Source: Oricola indica (lineage in GTDB: Bacteria > Pseudomonadota > Alphaproteobacteria > Rhizobiales > Rhizobiaceae). Taken from it: a stretch of DNA of 64,000 nucleotides. The position numbers and the translations under genes are program-made. The notes beneath the pieces were generated by a model. The model saw only the letters and a program-made list of their open reading frames with translations. It had not been told where the DNA came from and did not search any database. Each line of letters begins with the position of its first letter. Positions within the stretch are counted from its first letter, which is position 1. Positions 32,462 through 40,802 of this stretch are shown here, one piece after another. The stretch is from contig NZ_JAINFJ010000001.1 in NCBI RefSeq assembly GCF_019966595.1, positions 434,001 to 498,000 on the forward strand, given 5' to 3'.

Positions 32462-32497
32462 CGTCCTCCCGGCCTGCCGGGAGGACGCTTTCGTTTA
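32462..32497 (+). terminator. Rho-independent terminator after the TRAP operon
   Basis: CGTCCTCCCGGC (32462-32473) pairs perfectly over 12 bp with GCCGGGAGGACG (32476-32487), followed by CTTTCGTTT. Confidence 0.85.
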
Positions 32498-32580
32498 TAC
32501 GCGCAAAGCCTTCCACTCCCCGTCCGGATCGATGAAAGGCAATCATTCCTCTGGACATTGAAGGGACCGACCCTATCTAT

Positions 32581-32595
32581 CTTGACAACGTCAAG
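32581..32595. promoter_or_regulatory. Inverted repeat just upstream of the SDR gene
   Basis: CTTGAC-AAC-GTCAAG is a perfect 6-bp inverted repeat, 15 bases before the start codon, overlapping the expected start of transcription. It may be an operator. Confidence 0.35.
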
Positions 32596-32610
32596 CAGGA
32601 GGAGAGCAAC

Positions 32611-33645
32611 ATGCCGGACAAGAAGACAGTCCTTCTGACCGGAGCTTCAGGTTTCATCGCCAAGCATATCGCGCTGCAATTGCTCGAGGCGGGATACACG
32701 GTGCGCGGCTCGCTGCGCTCGATGAACCGCGCCGGTGAAGTCACGGACGCGGTCCGTCCGCATCTGACCGACCCGGCCGGACTGGACGAGCGGCTGACCT
32801 TCGTCGAACTCGATCTCCTTTCCGACAAGGGATGGGACGAGGCACTGCAAGGCGTCGATACGCTGGTGCACACCGCATCCCCCTTTCCCATCAGCCAGCC
32901 CCGCGACGAAAACGACCTGATCCGCCCCGCCGTCGACGGAACGCTGCGCGCCCTGCGCGCCGCGAAGGCCGCCGGCGTGAACCGCGTGATCCTCACATCC
33001 TCGATCGTATCCGTTTTGGAACAGGACGGCGTGCCTGACGGCAAGCTTTTCGACGAAAGCGACTGGTCGGATGTCGAGAGCCCCTCCATCTCGGCCTATT
33101 CGAAATCGAAAACGCTTGCCGAACGGGCCGCCTGGGACTTCGTGCGCGACGAGGCGCCGGAGATTCAACTGACGGTCATCAATCCCGGCATGGTCCTTGG
33201 CCCGCCCCTCGACCGGCATTTCGGGTCTTCACTCGGCCTGCTGCAGCGGCTCGTCGGATCGAAGGACCCGGCGCTCCCCAACATCGGACTCCTGTGTGTC
33301 GATGTCCGTGACATCGCGGCCATGCATGTCCGCGCGATCGGCAAGGAGGACAGCATCGGCCATCGATTTATCGGCTCGGCCGGCTTTCTCTGGATGCCGG
33401 AAATCGCGGAAGTCGTCGCGGCACAATTCCCCGACCGCAAGATCGTCACCCGGCGCGCGCCGAACTGGCTGGTTCGCCTGCTCGGCCTGTTCGACAATGA
33501 GATAAAAGCCGCCGTGCCGTTGCTCGGCCGCAAGCGCTTCGTCGACAATGCGCGGGCAAAAGAAGTCCTCGGTATGGAGTTCATTCCCGCCGACGAGGCG
33601 GTTCGCGCGGGCGCGGCCTACCTAGTCGAAAACGATCTGGTTTGA
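32611..33645 (+). CDS. NAD(P)-dependent extended SDR, dihydroflavonol-4-reductase / aldehyde reductase-like
   Basis: A 344-residue reductase. The Rossmann motif TVLLTGASGFIAKHIALQLL is at residues 6-25. VILTSSIVSVL and SAYSKSKTLAERAAW supply the catalytic Ser and the YxxxK pair near residues 130-160. The substrate-binding end includes GLLCVDVRDIAAMHVRAIG, usual for DFR-like bacterial enzymes that reduce aldehydes or ketones. The physiological substrate is unknown. GGAGGAGAG lies just before the ATG. It converges with bmtB with 4 bases between stops. Confidence 0.87.
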   Translation: MPDKKTVLLTGASGFIAKHIALQLLEAGYTVRGSLRSMNRAGEVTDAVRPHLTDPAGLDERLTFVELDLLSDKGWDEALQGVDTLVHTASPFPISQPRDENDLIRPAVDGTLRALRAAKAAGVNRVILTSSIVSVLEQDGVPDGKLFDESDWSDVESPSISAYSKSKTLAERAAWDFVRDEAPEIQLTVINPGMVLGPPLDRHFGSSLGLLQRLVGSKDPALPNIGLLCVDVRDIAAMHVRAIGKEDSIGHRFIGSAGFLWMPEIAEVVAAQFPDRKIVTRRAPNWLVRLLGLFDNEIKAAVPLLGRKRFVDNARAKEVLGMEFIPADEAVRAGAAYLVENDLV

Positions 33646-33649
33646 GCCG

Positions 33650-34663
33650 TCAGCCGCGCCGGCGGCCGCCCCGACGCTCCCTGCGCGGCGCATCCGCGCC
33701 TTCGCTCGCCGACTTGTTCTTCAGCGGCCCGATCTTCGCCACGACCTCGTCGAGCGTCGGCCGCGCGCCTTGTTGGTGTTGGTCCAGCGCCACGCGCATC
33801 GCCTTGAGATGGTCGCATGACGTGCCGCAACAGCCACCGATGATCTTCGCGCCCGCATCGATGGCCAGATGCACGTAATCCGCCATCAGTTCCGGCGTGC
33901 CGGAATAGACGATCTTCTCGCCCTGAAACTGCGGGATGCCGCAATTGCCCTTCACGATCAGCGTGGCCTCCGGATTGGCTTCGCTCATGTCGAGCAGCGA
34001 GGACAGGATATCCGGCGCGCCGACGCCGCAATTCGCACCGAGCGCGACCGGCTGTTCCGGTTCGGTCGCCGTGACGCCGAAAATGTCCTTCGGCGAAAGG
34101 CCCATCATGGTCTTGCCGGCGGTGTCGAAGGAGCCGGTGAAGGTGTAGGGCATGCCGGCCGCGATCGCGCCTTCCGCCGCCGCACGGATTTCGTCGGGCG
34201 AGGACATGGTCTCGATCCATGCGACATCCGCGCCGCCATCCTTCAGACCCACGATCTGCTCGCGGAACGCTTCCACCGCATCCTCGAATGTGAGCGAACC
34301 GAGCGGCACCAGCAATTCGCCCGTCGGTCCGACGGACCCGGCGACGATGACCTTGCGTCCGGCCTTGTCGGCCACGCCACGCGCAAGCTCCGCCGCTTTC
34401 CTGTTCAGTTCGTAGACCCGGTCCTGCGCGTCATGCAGCTTCAGCCGGTAACGCGTGCCGCCAAAGGAGTTGGTCAGGATGATATCCGAGCCGGCATCGA
34501 CGAAGCCCTGATGCAGGTCGCGGATCTTTTCCGGCTGGTCCGTGTTCCAGAGTTCCGGCGCCTCGCCCGCCGCGAGCCCCATGTCGAAGAGATTGGTCCC
34601 CATCGCGCCATCGGCGAGAAGCGCGCCCTTTTCGGCGATGAGATCGGAAAGCGGATTGGACAT
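33650..34663 (-). CDS. bmtB: Betaine-homocysteine S-methyltransferase BmtB (homocysteine S-methyltransferase family)
   Basis: A 337-residue zinc enzyme that methylates homocysteine to methionine. LLADGAMGTNLFDMGL begins the fold, ILTNSFGGTRYRLKLH follows, and the zinc cysteines lie in LGANCGVGAPD and IIGGCCGTSCDHLKAM near residues 285-300. I match it to the rhizobial betaine-specific type. The C-terminal tail after residue 320 is strikingly Arg/Gly-rich (RRERRGGRRRG). The ATG at 34663 is set by AAGGTGG and by the family start; the frame continues upstream over unrelated sequence. An inverted repeat at 34684-34714 may be its operator. It links the window's methylated-amine genes to methionine synthesis. 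Confidence 0.9.
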   Translation of the reverse strand: MSNPLSDLIAEKGALLADGAMGTNLFDMGLAAGEAPELWNTDQPEKIRDLHQGFVDAGSDIILTNSFGGTRYRLKLHDAQDRVYELNRKAAELARGVADKAGRKVIVAGSVGPTGELLVPLGSLTFEDAVEAFREQIVGLKDGGADVAWIETMSSPDEIRAAAEGAIAAGMPYTFTGSFDTAGKTMMGLSPKDIFGVTATEPEQPVALGANCGVGAPDILSSLLDMSEANPEATLIVKGNCGIPQFQGEKIVYSGTPELMADYVHLAIDAGAKIIGGCCGTSCDHLKAMRVALDQHQQGARPTLDEVVAKIGPLKNKSASEGADAPRRERRGGRRRG

Positions 34664-34683
34664 GAAAGCCACCTTTGCTAGAA

Positions 34684-34714
34684 CACATAACGATATAAAG
34701 AACCCGTTATATGT
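34684..34714. promoter_or_regulatory. Inverted repeat upstream of bmtB, candidate operator
   Basis: ACATAACG (34685-34692) and CGTTATATGT (34705-34714) form an imperfect inverted repeat around ATATAAAGAACC, 21-51 bases upstream of the start. AT-rich repeats of this kind are typical of ArsR-type regulators of methionine-cycle genes, but no regulator is encoded here. Confidence 0.4.
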
Positions 34715-34755
34715 ATGCAATGCCGAATTGTTGCCGGACCGGGATCGCGATGTTG

Positions 34756-35493
34756 TCAGTGCTTGTCGAGGTCGTCGCCGGACACGAGATTGTGGCTCTC
34801 CCATTTCTCCTCGGGAATCTCCTCGCCAAGCTGGAAGGCGAAGGCCGCAACCTCTTCGAGATCGGGCGTGACGGTGCATTCGAAGGCGAGGTTGAACCAG
34901 TGGCCGCCATTGCGCACCGCCGCGCCGGGAGCCTTGGCCGCCGCCGCGCCAACGCGCACATCGTCCATCGCATAGGAGACGATCAGGTCCGGCCTGAAGG
35001 TGTCGTCCAGCGCGGCGACCTGCTCCAGCGCCTCGATATTGCACAATTGCAGCAAGCGCTCGTCGGACTGCATCATCGGCAGCGCGGCTTTCGCCTCCGC
35101 GCTTCGCGGGTCATTCAGCGCCTTCGCGGACAGGAACCGCTTCGCGACATACATGCCGTCTTCCCTTAGGGCGAGCCCAGCTGGCAGAGCCCGCTCGGGA
35201 ACCGGGGGCGGCGCGGCGCTGTCCGGCTGCAGCCAGTCCGGCGCGGGTAGGTCTGGCGGACCGGAGGGAACGGCCATGGCGGGCTCCGGCAAGACCGGGA
35301 CCGGCGGCGCGAGAGCGGCCTCGAAATCGCGCGCATCGATCATCTCGACATCGACGCGGCGTTCCGGCGCCTTGCGGATCGCTTGCGGCTGCATCAGCAA
35401 AACCGCCACCGCGAGCAGCGCCACATGCAAAGCAATGGAGAGCACAATCGCGCGCCGCGGAGACCCTGCCCGCGCAGGCTGGTCGATACGCAT
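34756..35493 (-). CDS. DUF930 domain protein with one N-terminal membrane helix
   Basis: A 245-residue protein. An N-terminal helix AIVLSIALHVALLAVAVLLM (about residues 14-33) is followed by a Pro-rich periplasmic linker (APPVPVLPEPAMAVPSGPP), an architecture like that of TonB. The C-terminal 110 residues (DERLLQLCNIEALEQVAAL, then AYAMDDVRVG-like and NGGHWFNLAFECTVTP segments) match DUF930. Two Cys may form a disulphide. Function is unknown. The ATG at 35493 is chosen because it puts the helix at the N-terminus; the frame is open to 35643 and the ribosome site is weak. It is in the same direction as bmtB, 92 bases upstream. Confidence 0.72.
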   Translation of the reverse strand: MRIDQPARAGSPRRAIVLSIALHVALLAVAVLLMQPQAIRKAPERRVDVEMIDARDFEAALAPPVPVLPEPAMAVPSGPPDLPAPDWLQPDSAAPPPVPERALPAGLALREDGMYVAKRFLSAKALNDPRSAEAKAALPMMQSDERLLQLCNIEALEQVAALDDTFRPDLIVSYAMDDVRVGAAAAKAPGAAVRNGGHWFNLAFECTVTPDLEEVAAFAFQLGEEIPEEKWESHNLVSGDDLDKH

Positions 35494-35706
35494 AGACAAC
35501 TCGGCCGCCCCAGGCGCCAAGCCGTCATTCGCCTTCGCCGGAAGCGCGCCATCACCGCTGCAGCCATCCACCATGAAATGAGGATTGAAACAGCGCGACG
35601 GCGGAAACAAGGCAGGTTTTGACGCCCGGCCAATTGGCCGCATAGCGCTGGCTTCGGCGCGCCAGATTGGCTACGATTCCCTGTTAGTCTCAACTGCCGA
35701 CCGCAC

Positions 35707-37053
35707 ATGTCCGATCCCACGCCGCCAGACCCGAAGCCGCAACCAAGCATGATCAGCCGGCAGGCCGCGCGGTTCCTGCAACGGCTGCGCGATCTTGAAA
35801 GACGCCCGTTGCGGCAACTGGTCGGGTTCCAGGCTCGTCGCGTGGAGGAACTGGTGCGCCACGCGCGCCGCAACGTGCCCTTCTACGCAAACCGTTTCGA
35901 TGCTGCCTTCGACGCCGAGGACCATCTGGATCTTTCGCGTTGGCTCGACGTGCCGATTCTCGATCGCGCCACGGCACAGGCGAATTCCGAGGCGCTCAAG
36001 GCCAGGGAAACGCCGGCCGATGCAGGGACAGCCAGACCCGACAGAACGACCGGCTCCAGCGGCACGCCGTTCTTCTTCGAGAAGAGCCAGGCAACGCAGG
36101 TCGCCGATGCCGCCCACGCGATGCGCCTGTTCCAGGATCACGGCCTGGATACAGACGGCCGTCTCTGCGACATGCGGATCGACTATCTCGGCGTCGCCGC
36201 CTATCCGGAAGGCAGGTCGCTGCCCGACTGGTCCTACGGGCTCGGCTCCGGCGACTATGCGATGCTCGACATCAACACGCCGCTCGCCGACCAGGTCGAG
36301 TGGTTGGTCAGGCGCCAGCCGCGTAACCTTTTCACCTGGGCGACCAATGCGCGCGAGATCGCACTGGAACTGGAACGGATCGGCGAGACATTGCCGCTGA
36401 CCGGCCTCATGACGAGCGCCGAGCGCTGCACGCCGGGCGTGAGAGCGGATTGTGCGCGGGTTTTCGGTGTCGAGCCGGTGGATTTCCTCAGTTCGCGCGA
36501 GATCGGCATCGTGCTTTTCGCCTGCAACGAGGCGCCGGTCTATCACCTTGCCGCCGAGAGCGCATTCATCGAGGTCATTGCCGACGACGGACGGCCCGCG
36601 CGCGCCGGAGAGACCGGCCAGATCGTGGCCACGGGTTTCTTCAATTTCCACATGCCGCTGATCCGTTACGCGACCGGCGATTATATCACGCTGAGCGAGC
36701 AACCCTGCGCCTGCGGTCGGTCGCTTCCGGCGGTCAGCGCCATCGACGGCCGCGCGCGCAACCGCTTCACCCGGTCGAACGGTGACAAGCTGTTTCCGAA
36801 GCTGCCGGAGAGCGAACTCGACGCTCGGTTCGGGCCGGGCCGGTGGCAGGTCGTTCAAACCGGTATCGGGGCGATCGAGGTGCATGTCGAGACCGAGGAC
36901 GCTGGTCAAACGCCGGCGGAAGACGCGAGTCTTGCTCCGCTCATCTCCGAATCCCTCGGCGAGACAGTCGAAGTAAAAATCCGCTCAAAAGAAAAACGGC
37001 CGGACAAGTCCGGCCGCCGAAAACACGAGCAATTCAGAAGCGAATGCCTCTGA
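35707..37053 (+). CDS. CapK/PaaK-like adenylate-forming enzyme (phenylacetate-CoA ligase family)
   Basis: A 448-residue member of the AMP-forming ligase superfamily. The P-loop-like segment RTTGSSGTPFFFEKS lies near residues 113-127. YATGDYITLSEQPCACGRSL near residues 320-340 is the A8-type region with the conserved Asp and the CxC found in CapK/PaaK proteins. The acid it activates is unknown. The last 25 codons are unusual: they encode a Lys/Arg-rich tail because they overlap a perfect terminator hairpin serving the convergent gene. The stop is 8 bases from that gene. Confidence 0.8.
   Translation: MSDPTPPDPKPQPSMISRQAARFLQRLRDLERRPLRQLVGFQARRVEELVRHARRNVPFYANRFDAAFDAEDHLDLSRWLDVPILDRATAQANSEALKARETPADAGTARPDRTTGSSGTPFFFEKSQATQVADAAHAMRLFQDHGLDTDGRLCDMRIDYLGVAAYPEGRSLPDWSYGLGSGDYAMLDINTPLADQVEWLVRRQPRNLFTWATNAREIALELERIGETLPLTGLMTSAERCTPGVRADCARVFGVEPVDFLSSREIGIVLFACNEAPVYHLAAESAFIEVIADDGRPARAGETGQIVATGFFNFHMPLIRYATGDYITLSEQPCACGRSLPAVSAIDGRARNRFTRSNGDKLFPKLPESELDARFGPGRWQVVQTGIGAIEVHVETEDAGQTPAEDASLAPLISESLGETVEVKIRSKEKRPDKSGRRKHEQFRSECL
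36985..37017 (-). terminator. Rho-independent terminator of the beta-barrel-like gene, inside the 3' end of the CapK-like gene
   Basis: On the minus strand GGCCGGAC-TT-GTCCGGCC (37015-36998) is a perfect 8-bp hairpin followed by GTTTTTCTTTT. It lies 45 bases after the stop of the minus-strand gene and within the coding region of the convergent CapK-like gene. Confidence 0.8.
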
Positions 37054-37060
37054 CGCTTGG

Positions 37061-37957
37061 CTATTCTATTGGTCCTTCCTTCCCTTTCTCCATGAAGTCG
37101 CCGCTACAGGGATAGCCGTAGAAAGCTCCATCATCGTAGGCGGGGATCTCGTCGCCTTCATCATCCAGGCAGGAAATCACGCTGCCCAGATCGTCGCGGA
37201 AGTCCGGATCATCCTCGCGGTGACGGCGGATGAGGCTCTTGGAGTCGCCGAAATACATCTTGAAGCCGCCGAAGATCGACTGGTAGCCGTTCTCGCCGAA
37301 ATCAGCCTCGGCATAGACCGCGTAGCCCGCCGACGGCGTCGAACGGAACTGATACTCGGCACCCGTCGTCAGCATGTGCCCGACTTCCGGCGCGTAGTGG
37401 TGACCGATCTTCAGCTTCAGGTCTTCCATCGCGTAGAAAGACAATTCCGCATAGGAGAAGAGTTCGTTGTCGACGTCGCCGAATTCGGAGCCGATCAGGC
37501 CCGACAGGGTCACGTTGCCGGCATAATATTCGCCCTCGATACCGACACGATAGGCATCGACGCCGTTCCAGTGCGTCCAGCTTGCATAGCCGCCGAACAA
37601 CGCGACGTCCGGGTCGCGCCAGAACAGGTGAGCCGCACCATGGCCGAACACGCTGCCGTCATAACTGCCAACCGCGCCGTCAAGCTGCAGTCCGTAGGAA
37701 TAGGCGATCGGAATCGACACCGCGCCGCGCACCTTGAACACCGTCTCGATGTCGCCGCTGCTAAAGGGGATCCCGCCAAGATTATAGCCGGGCTCGGCGC
37801 CACCGCCGGAAACATCCAGTTTCCAGTTCACCTTGGAGACCGCCGGATCGGCCGAAGCCTCGCCCGGTGCAAACGCGATTGCGCCTGTAACGCCAACCAA
37901 AGCGGCGAGTGTTGCGGTCAATGCCGTGCTGCCTAAGAGATGGCGACGCGATGCCAT
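37061..37957 (-). CDS. Secreted beta-rich protein, probable outer-membrane beta-barrel; function unknown
   Basis: A 298-residue protein with a signal peptide (GSTALTATLAALVGVTGAIA, cleavage near ASA). The mature part alternates hydrophobic and polar residues with many aromatic and Gly residues (VFGHGAAHLFWRDPDVALFG, GYAVYAEADFGENGYQSIFG), as in outer-membrane barrels. A segment KSLIRRHREDDPDF precedes an acidic end with two Cys (SCLDDEGD and GYPCSGDF). I recognise the general architecture but no named family. A separate terminator lies downstream, inside the convergent gene. It is monocistronic. Confidence 0.65.
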   Translation of the reverse strand: MASRRHLLGSTALTATLAALVGVTGAIAFAPGEASADPAVSKVNWKLDVSGGGAEPGYNLGGIPFSSGDIETVFKVRGAVSIPIAYSYGLQLDGAVGSYDGSVFGHGAAHLFWRDPDVALFGGYASWTHWNGVDAYRVGIEGEYYAGNVTLSGLIGSEFGDVDNELFSYAELSFYAMEDLKLKIGHHYAPEVGHMLTTGAEYQFRSTPSAGYAVYAEADFGENGYQSIFGGFKMYFGDSKSLIRRHREDDPDFRDDLGSVISCLDDEGDEIPAYDDGAFYGYPCSGDFMEKGKEGPIE

Positions 37958-38111
37958 GACAAATCCCCTCTGATGATACGAACCGTCTCGGAATCCTACC
38001 CCTACGTAACGTCACCCGCAAGAAACCGGATAGCAACGAACCGGGGCACCGGCGAGTTTTGCCGCGCCTTCGGCAAAAAAGTCACACATACCGCATGACG
38101 CAACGGAACCA

Positions 38112-38792
38112 TTACTGCGAATGCGGCTGGATATTCTCTTCGAGGAAATCCATCGTACGGCCCCAGGCCAGCTTTGCGGCATCCGGATGGTAGCTTGCTC
38201 GCTCGTCGCAATTGAAGCCGTGGCCCGCGCCTTCATAGACGAAGATTTCGCAGTCCGGGCGTTTTTCGTGGACCGTGTCCACATTGCTCATCGGGATGCC
38301 CTGGTCCTCGGAGCCGTAATGCAATTGCACCGGGCAGCGCGGCGCTTCGTCGGCGAAATCGGCGATCCGCCCGCCGTAGAAACCGACAGCCGCCGAAAAA
38401 CCGTCCAGCCGGGCAGCGGCAAGATAGGCCAGCGATCCGCCGAGACAGAAACCGACAATGCCCGTCTCGCCCGCCCCGGCAAGCGCGACCCGCGCCGCCT
38501 CGATATCGAGAAGGAATGCGTCCCAGTCGGGAGATTTCAGGAAGCCGCGCGCGCGCTCGACCTCCTCGGGCGAATAGCCGGATTCGAAATCACGCTCGAC
38601 ACGGTCGAAAAGCGCCGGGGCGATTGCCGCATAGCCCGCCTCGGCGAGGCGGTCGCAAACCGACCGGATATGCGAATTGACGCCGAAAATCTCCTGGATG
38701 ACGACTATCCCGCCAAGCGGCACGCTCGCGGGATCGGCGCGATAGGCGCCCAGTTCGAATTCATCGGACGCTGTCAGGGTGATGGACGGCAT
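38112..38792 (-). CDS. Dienelactone hydrolase family protein
   Basis: A 226-residue alpha/beta hydrolase. The nucleophile elbow GIVGFCLGGSLAYLAAARL carries Cys near residue 117, as in dienelactone hydrolase rather than the Ser of esterases. VVIQEIFGVNSHIRSVCDRL holds the conserved Glu. QLHYGSEDQGIPMSNV gives the Asp and YEGAGHGFNCDERASYH the catalytic His. The family hydrolyses dienelactone or other small esters and lactones; no aromatic catabolic genes are nearby, so the substrate is unknown. It lies downstream of btaB in the same direction with a 69-base gap. Confidence 0.88.
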   Translation of the reverse strand: MPSITLTASDEFELGAYRADPASVPLGGIVVIQEIFGVNSHIRSVCDRLAEAGYAAIAPALFDRVERDFESGYSPEEVERARGFLKSPDWDAFLLDIEAARVALAGAGETGIVGFCLGGSLAYLAAARLDGFSAAVGFYGGRIADFADEAPRCPVQLHYGSEDQGIPMSNVDTVHEKRPDCEIFVYEGAGHGFNCDERASYHPDAAKLAWGRTMDFLEENIQPHSQ

Positions 38793-38861
38793 GTTTCTTC
38801 CTCGCTTACGGCTCGCCGATGTCCTGATAGGGCAAGCTGGCGGTCCGGTCCAGCAGCAAGC

Positions 38862-39548
38862 TCAGGCCGGCAGCCGGATCACGCCGTAGCGGGCATAGTC
38901 GCGATGAAGGGATTCGAAGTCGAGCGTACCGCCGCACGCGACGGTTGCTTCGCGCAACACCTGCTCCAGGTCGCCGCGCGGTTCGACATGGAACTTTGAC
39001 AGCCAGGCGACGAGCGCTGCACGGAACCAATGGGGCAACCGGTCTTGTCCGCCGAAGTCGACCACGTGAAGGCTTCCGCCGGGCGCCAGATGCGCCAGGG
39101 CCTCCGAAACCGCCGCCCGCCATGGCGGAATCATCGACAGCGCATAAGAGATGAAAACGCGGTCGAAGGAGGCGATGCCGAACATCGCTCGCGGATCGAA
39201 ATCGGTCGCGTCGCCCTGCGCCAGAACAATGCGCTCGACGAGACCCGCCTTCTCGATATTGCGGCGCGCCTGCTTGAGCATTTCCGCCGAAATATCAAAG
39301 CCGTAGAATCGCGCATTCGGATATCGCTTCGCAGCGACGATCAGGTTGCGGCCCGTGCCGCAGGCCGATTCCAGAACCGTCACTCCCTCGCCCGCGTCGA
39401 GATCGTCGAGAAGCCGGTCGCGGCCGAGCAGATAGTATTTGCGCGTCAAGTCGTAGACATGGCGTTGTCGGCGATAGATCGCATCCATCAGTCCGCCATG
39501 CGTCTGCGACGGAGTCTCCACTTGCACGTTCCGCATCGCTTGCGCCAT
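38862..39548 (-). CDS. btaB: Diacylglyceryl-homoserine N-methyltransferase BtaB
   Basis: A 228-residue AdoMet methyltransferase. VTVLESACGTGRNLIVAAKR near residues 57-76 is the AdoMet-binding motif I, followed by FYGFDISAEMLKQARRNIEK. MDAIYRRQRHVYDLTRKYYL near the N-terminus is characteristic of BtaB-type proteins. It would add three methyl groups to diacylglycerylhomoserine, giving the betaine lipid DGTS, a phosphorus-free substitute for phospholipids in the membrane. It starts 4 bases after the btaA stop, and both are downstream of the plcP-like gene. Confidence 0.9.
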   Translation of the reverse strand: MAQAMRNVQVETPSQTHGGLMDAIYRRQRHVYDLTRKYYLLGRDRLLDDLDAGEGVTVLESACGTGRNLIVAAKRYPNARFYGFDISAEMLKQARRNIEKAGLVERIVLAQGDATDFDPRAMFGIASFDRVFISYALSMIPPWRAAVSEALAHLAPGGSLHVVDFGGQDRLPHWFRAALVAWLSKFHVEPRGDLEQVLREATVACGGTLDFESLHRDYARYGVIRLPA

Positions 39549-39552
39549 CCGC

Positions 39553-40776
39553 CTAGCCGTCGAGCGTATAGAGATGGAAACCGCCGTAAATGGCGGAGCG
39601 GTCTACGCGCGTCCATGCGGCGGATTGCTCCGCATGGTAGGTCCAGCGACCGAGAACCCGGTCGTCGACACGGCCCGGCAGGATGGTCGGAAGACCGGCG
39701 GTACGGAAAATCACGCGTGCGCCCGGCGCCGCCGTGCGGGTGATCTGCGACCACAGATCGTTCAACTGCCGATCCGTCATCCAGTCGACCGCGTCGAGCA
39801 GCGAGTAGCCGTGTTTCGAGCCCGCCGGCATTTCTGCGAGGAGATCGATCAGCGAGCGGTTCTCGATCGTCGCGCGCTCGGCATGCTGCTTCAGCGCGGC
39901 GAAATTCCCGGCTTTCAGATAGGGCGGCACCGGCCCGTTCTCGCCATAGGCGCGGTTGACCGCCTGCCAGGCGAAATAGTTTTCGGATAGCGGGAAGTCG
40001 CAGAACAGCGACCGCGTCCGTTCCTTCAACACGGCCAGCATGTCCCCGCCGGCAGCCCCGGCAAGCGCATCATATTGCTGCGGCGGAATGCCGAGGCCGA
40101 TCAGCGTCGCCTTGTTCCCGGCGAGCCACTTGACGACCCGCGTGTCGAACACCGGCGCCAGATTGGCCTCGAACCAGGCCGTCTGCTCTTCCATCGACCG
40201 GCATTGCAGGTAGGTGCGCAGATCGACACCCGAGAGCCGCGCCAGCACATGCGCCATGCCGATGAACCGCCCGAGCATGCCATACTGGTAAAAGCCGCGC
40301 TCGAACATGTCGATGCGACGGCCGGCAAGACCGCGCCGCGCATTCCAGTAGTCGACTGTCGCCGTGTCGCAGAGCGGCGCCACAAGCCGGTCGAACAATT
40401 CCGCATTGCCCTTCCGGTCGGCATGGCCGAACAGCGAGTAGAACTGGCCATGATCCGGTAGCGCCCGCGCAGCGGCCAGCTTCATGCGATTGAGGGCGAC
40501 ATGCGCCGGCGACAGGTCGACCGCCGTGATCGACGCCGGCCCGGCGGTCAGGTAGCTCATCAAATTGCAGCCACCCGACGCGATGCAGACGAGATGATGG
40601 TCAGGCTGGATGTCCAGCGCCGCCATATCCACCTCCGGATCCTCCCAGATCTGTGGGTAGACGAGGCCGTTGAAGGCATTGGAAAAAATGCGTTCCAGAA
40701 GTCCCGTCTTCGACAGGGCCGCGTTCTGGTGAACGGCAGCGCCGAGTTGTTCTTTGACGGTCAGCGCGTCGCTCAT
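39553..40776 (-). CDS. btaA: AdoMet:diacylglycerol 3-amino-3-carboxypropyltransferase BtaA
   Basis: A 407-residue enzyme that transfers the aminocarboxypropyl group of AdoMet to diacylglycerol, forming diacylglycerylhomoserine, the first step of betaine lipid synthesis. The family blocks are GLVYPQIWEDPEVDMAALDI, LVCIASGGCNLMSYLTAGPA near residue 70, and GMLGRFIGMAHVLARLSGVD. The last 80 residues (SLLDAVDWMTDRQLNDLWSQ) are also typical. The ATG at 40776 starts the family-like N-terminus; the frame is open further upstream over the plcP end. It lies 26 bases after the plcP stop and 4 before btaB. Confidence 0.92.
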   Translation of the reverse strand: MSDALTVKEQLGAAVHQNAALSKTGLLERIFSNAFNGLVYPQIWEDPEVDMAALDIQPDHHLVCIASGGCNLMSYLTAGPASITAVDLSPAHVALNRMKLAAARALPDHGQFYSLFGHADRKGNAELFDRLVAPLCDTATVDYWNARRGLAGRRIDMFERGFYQYGMLGRFIGMAHVLARLSGVDLRTYLQCRSMEEQTAWFEANLAPVFDTRVVKWLAGNKATLIGLGIPPQQYDALAGAAGGDMLAVLKERTRSLFCDFPLSENYFAWQAVNRAYGENGPVPPYLKAGNFAALKQHAERATIENRSLIDLLAEMPAGSKHGYSLLDAVDWMTDRQLNDLWSQITRTAAPGARVIFRTAGLPTILPGRVDDRVLGRWTYHAEQSAAWTRVDRSAIYGGFHLYTLDG

Positions 40777-40802
40777 CGTGTCTTGCTTTCCTGTTGGGAC
40801 AC

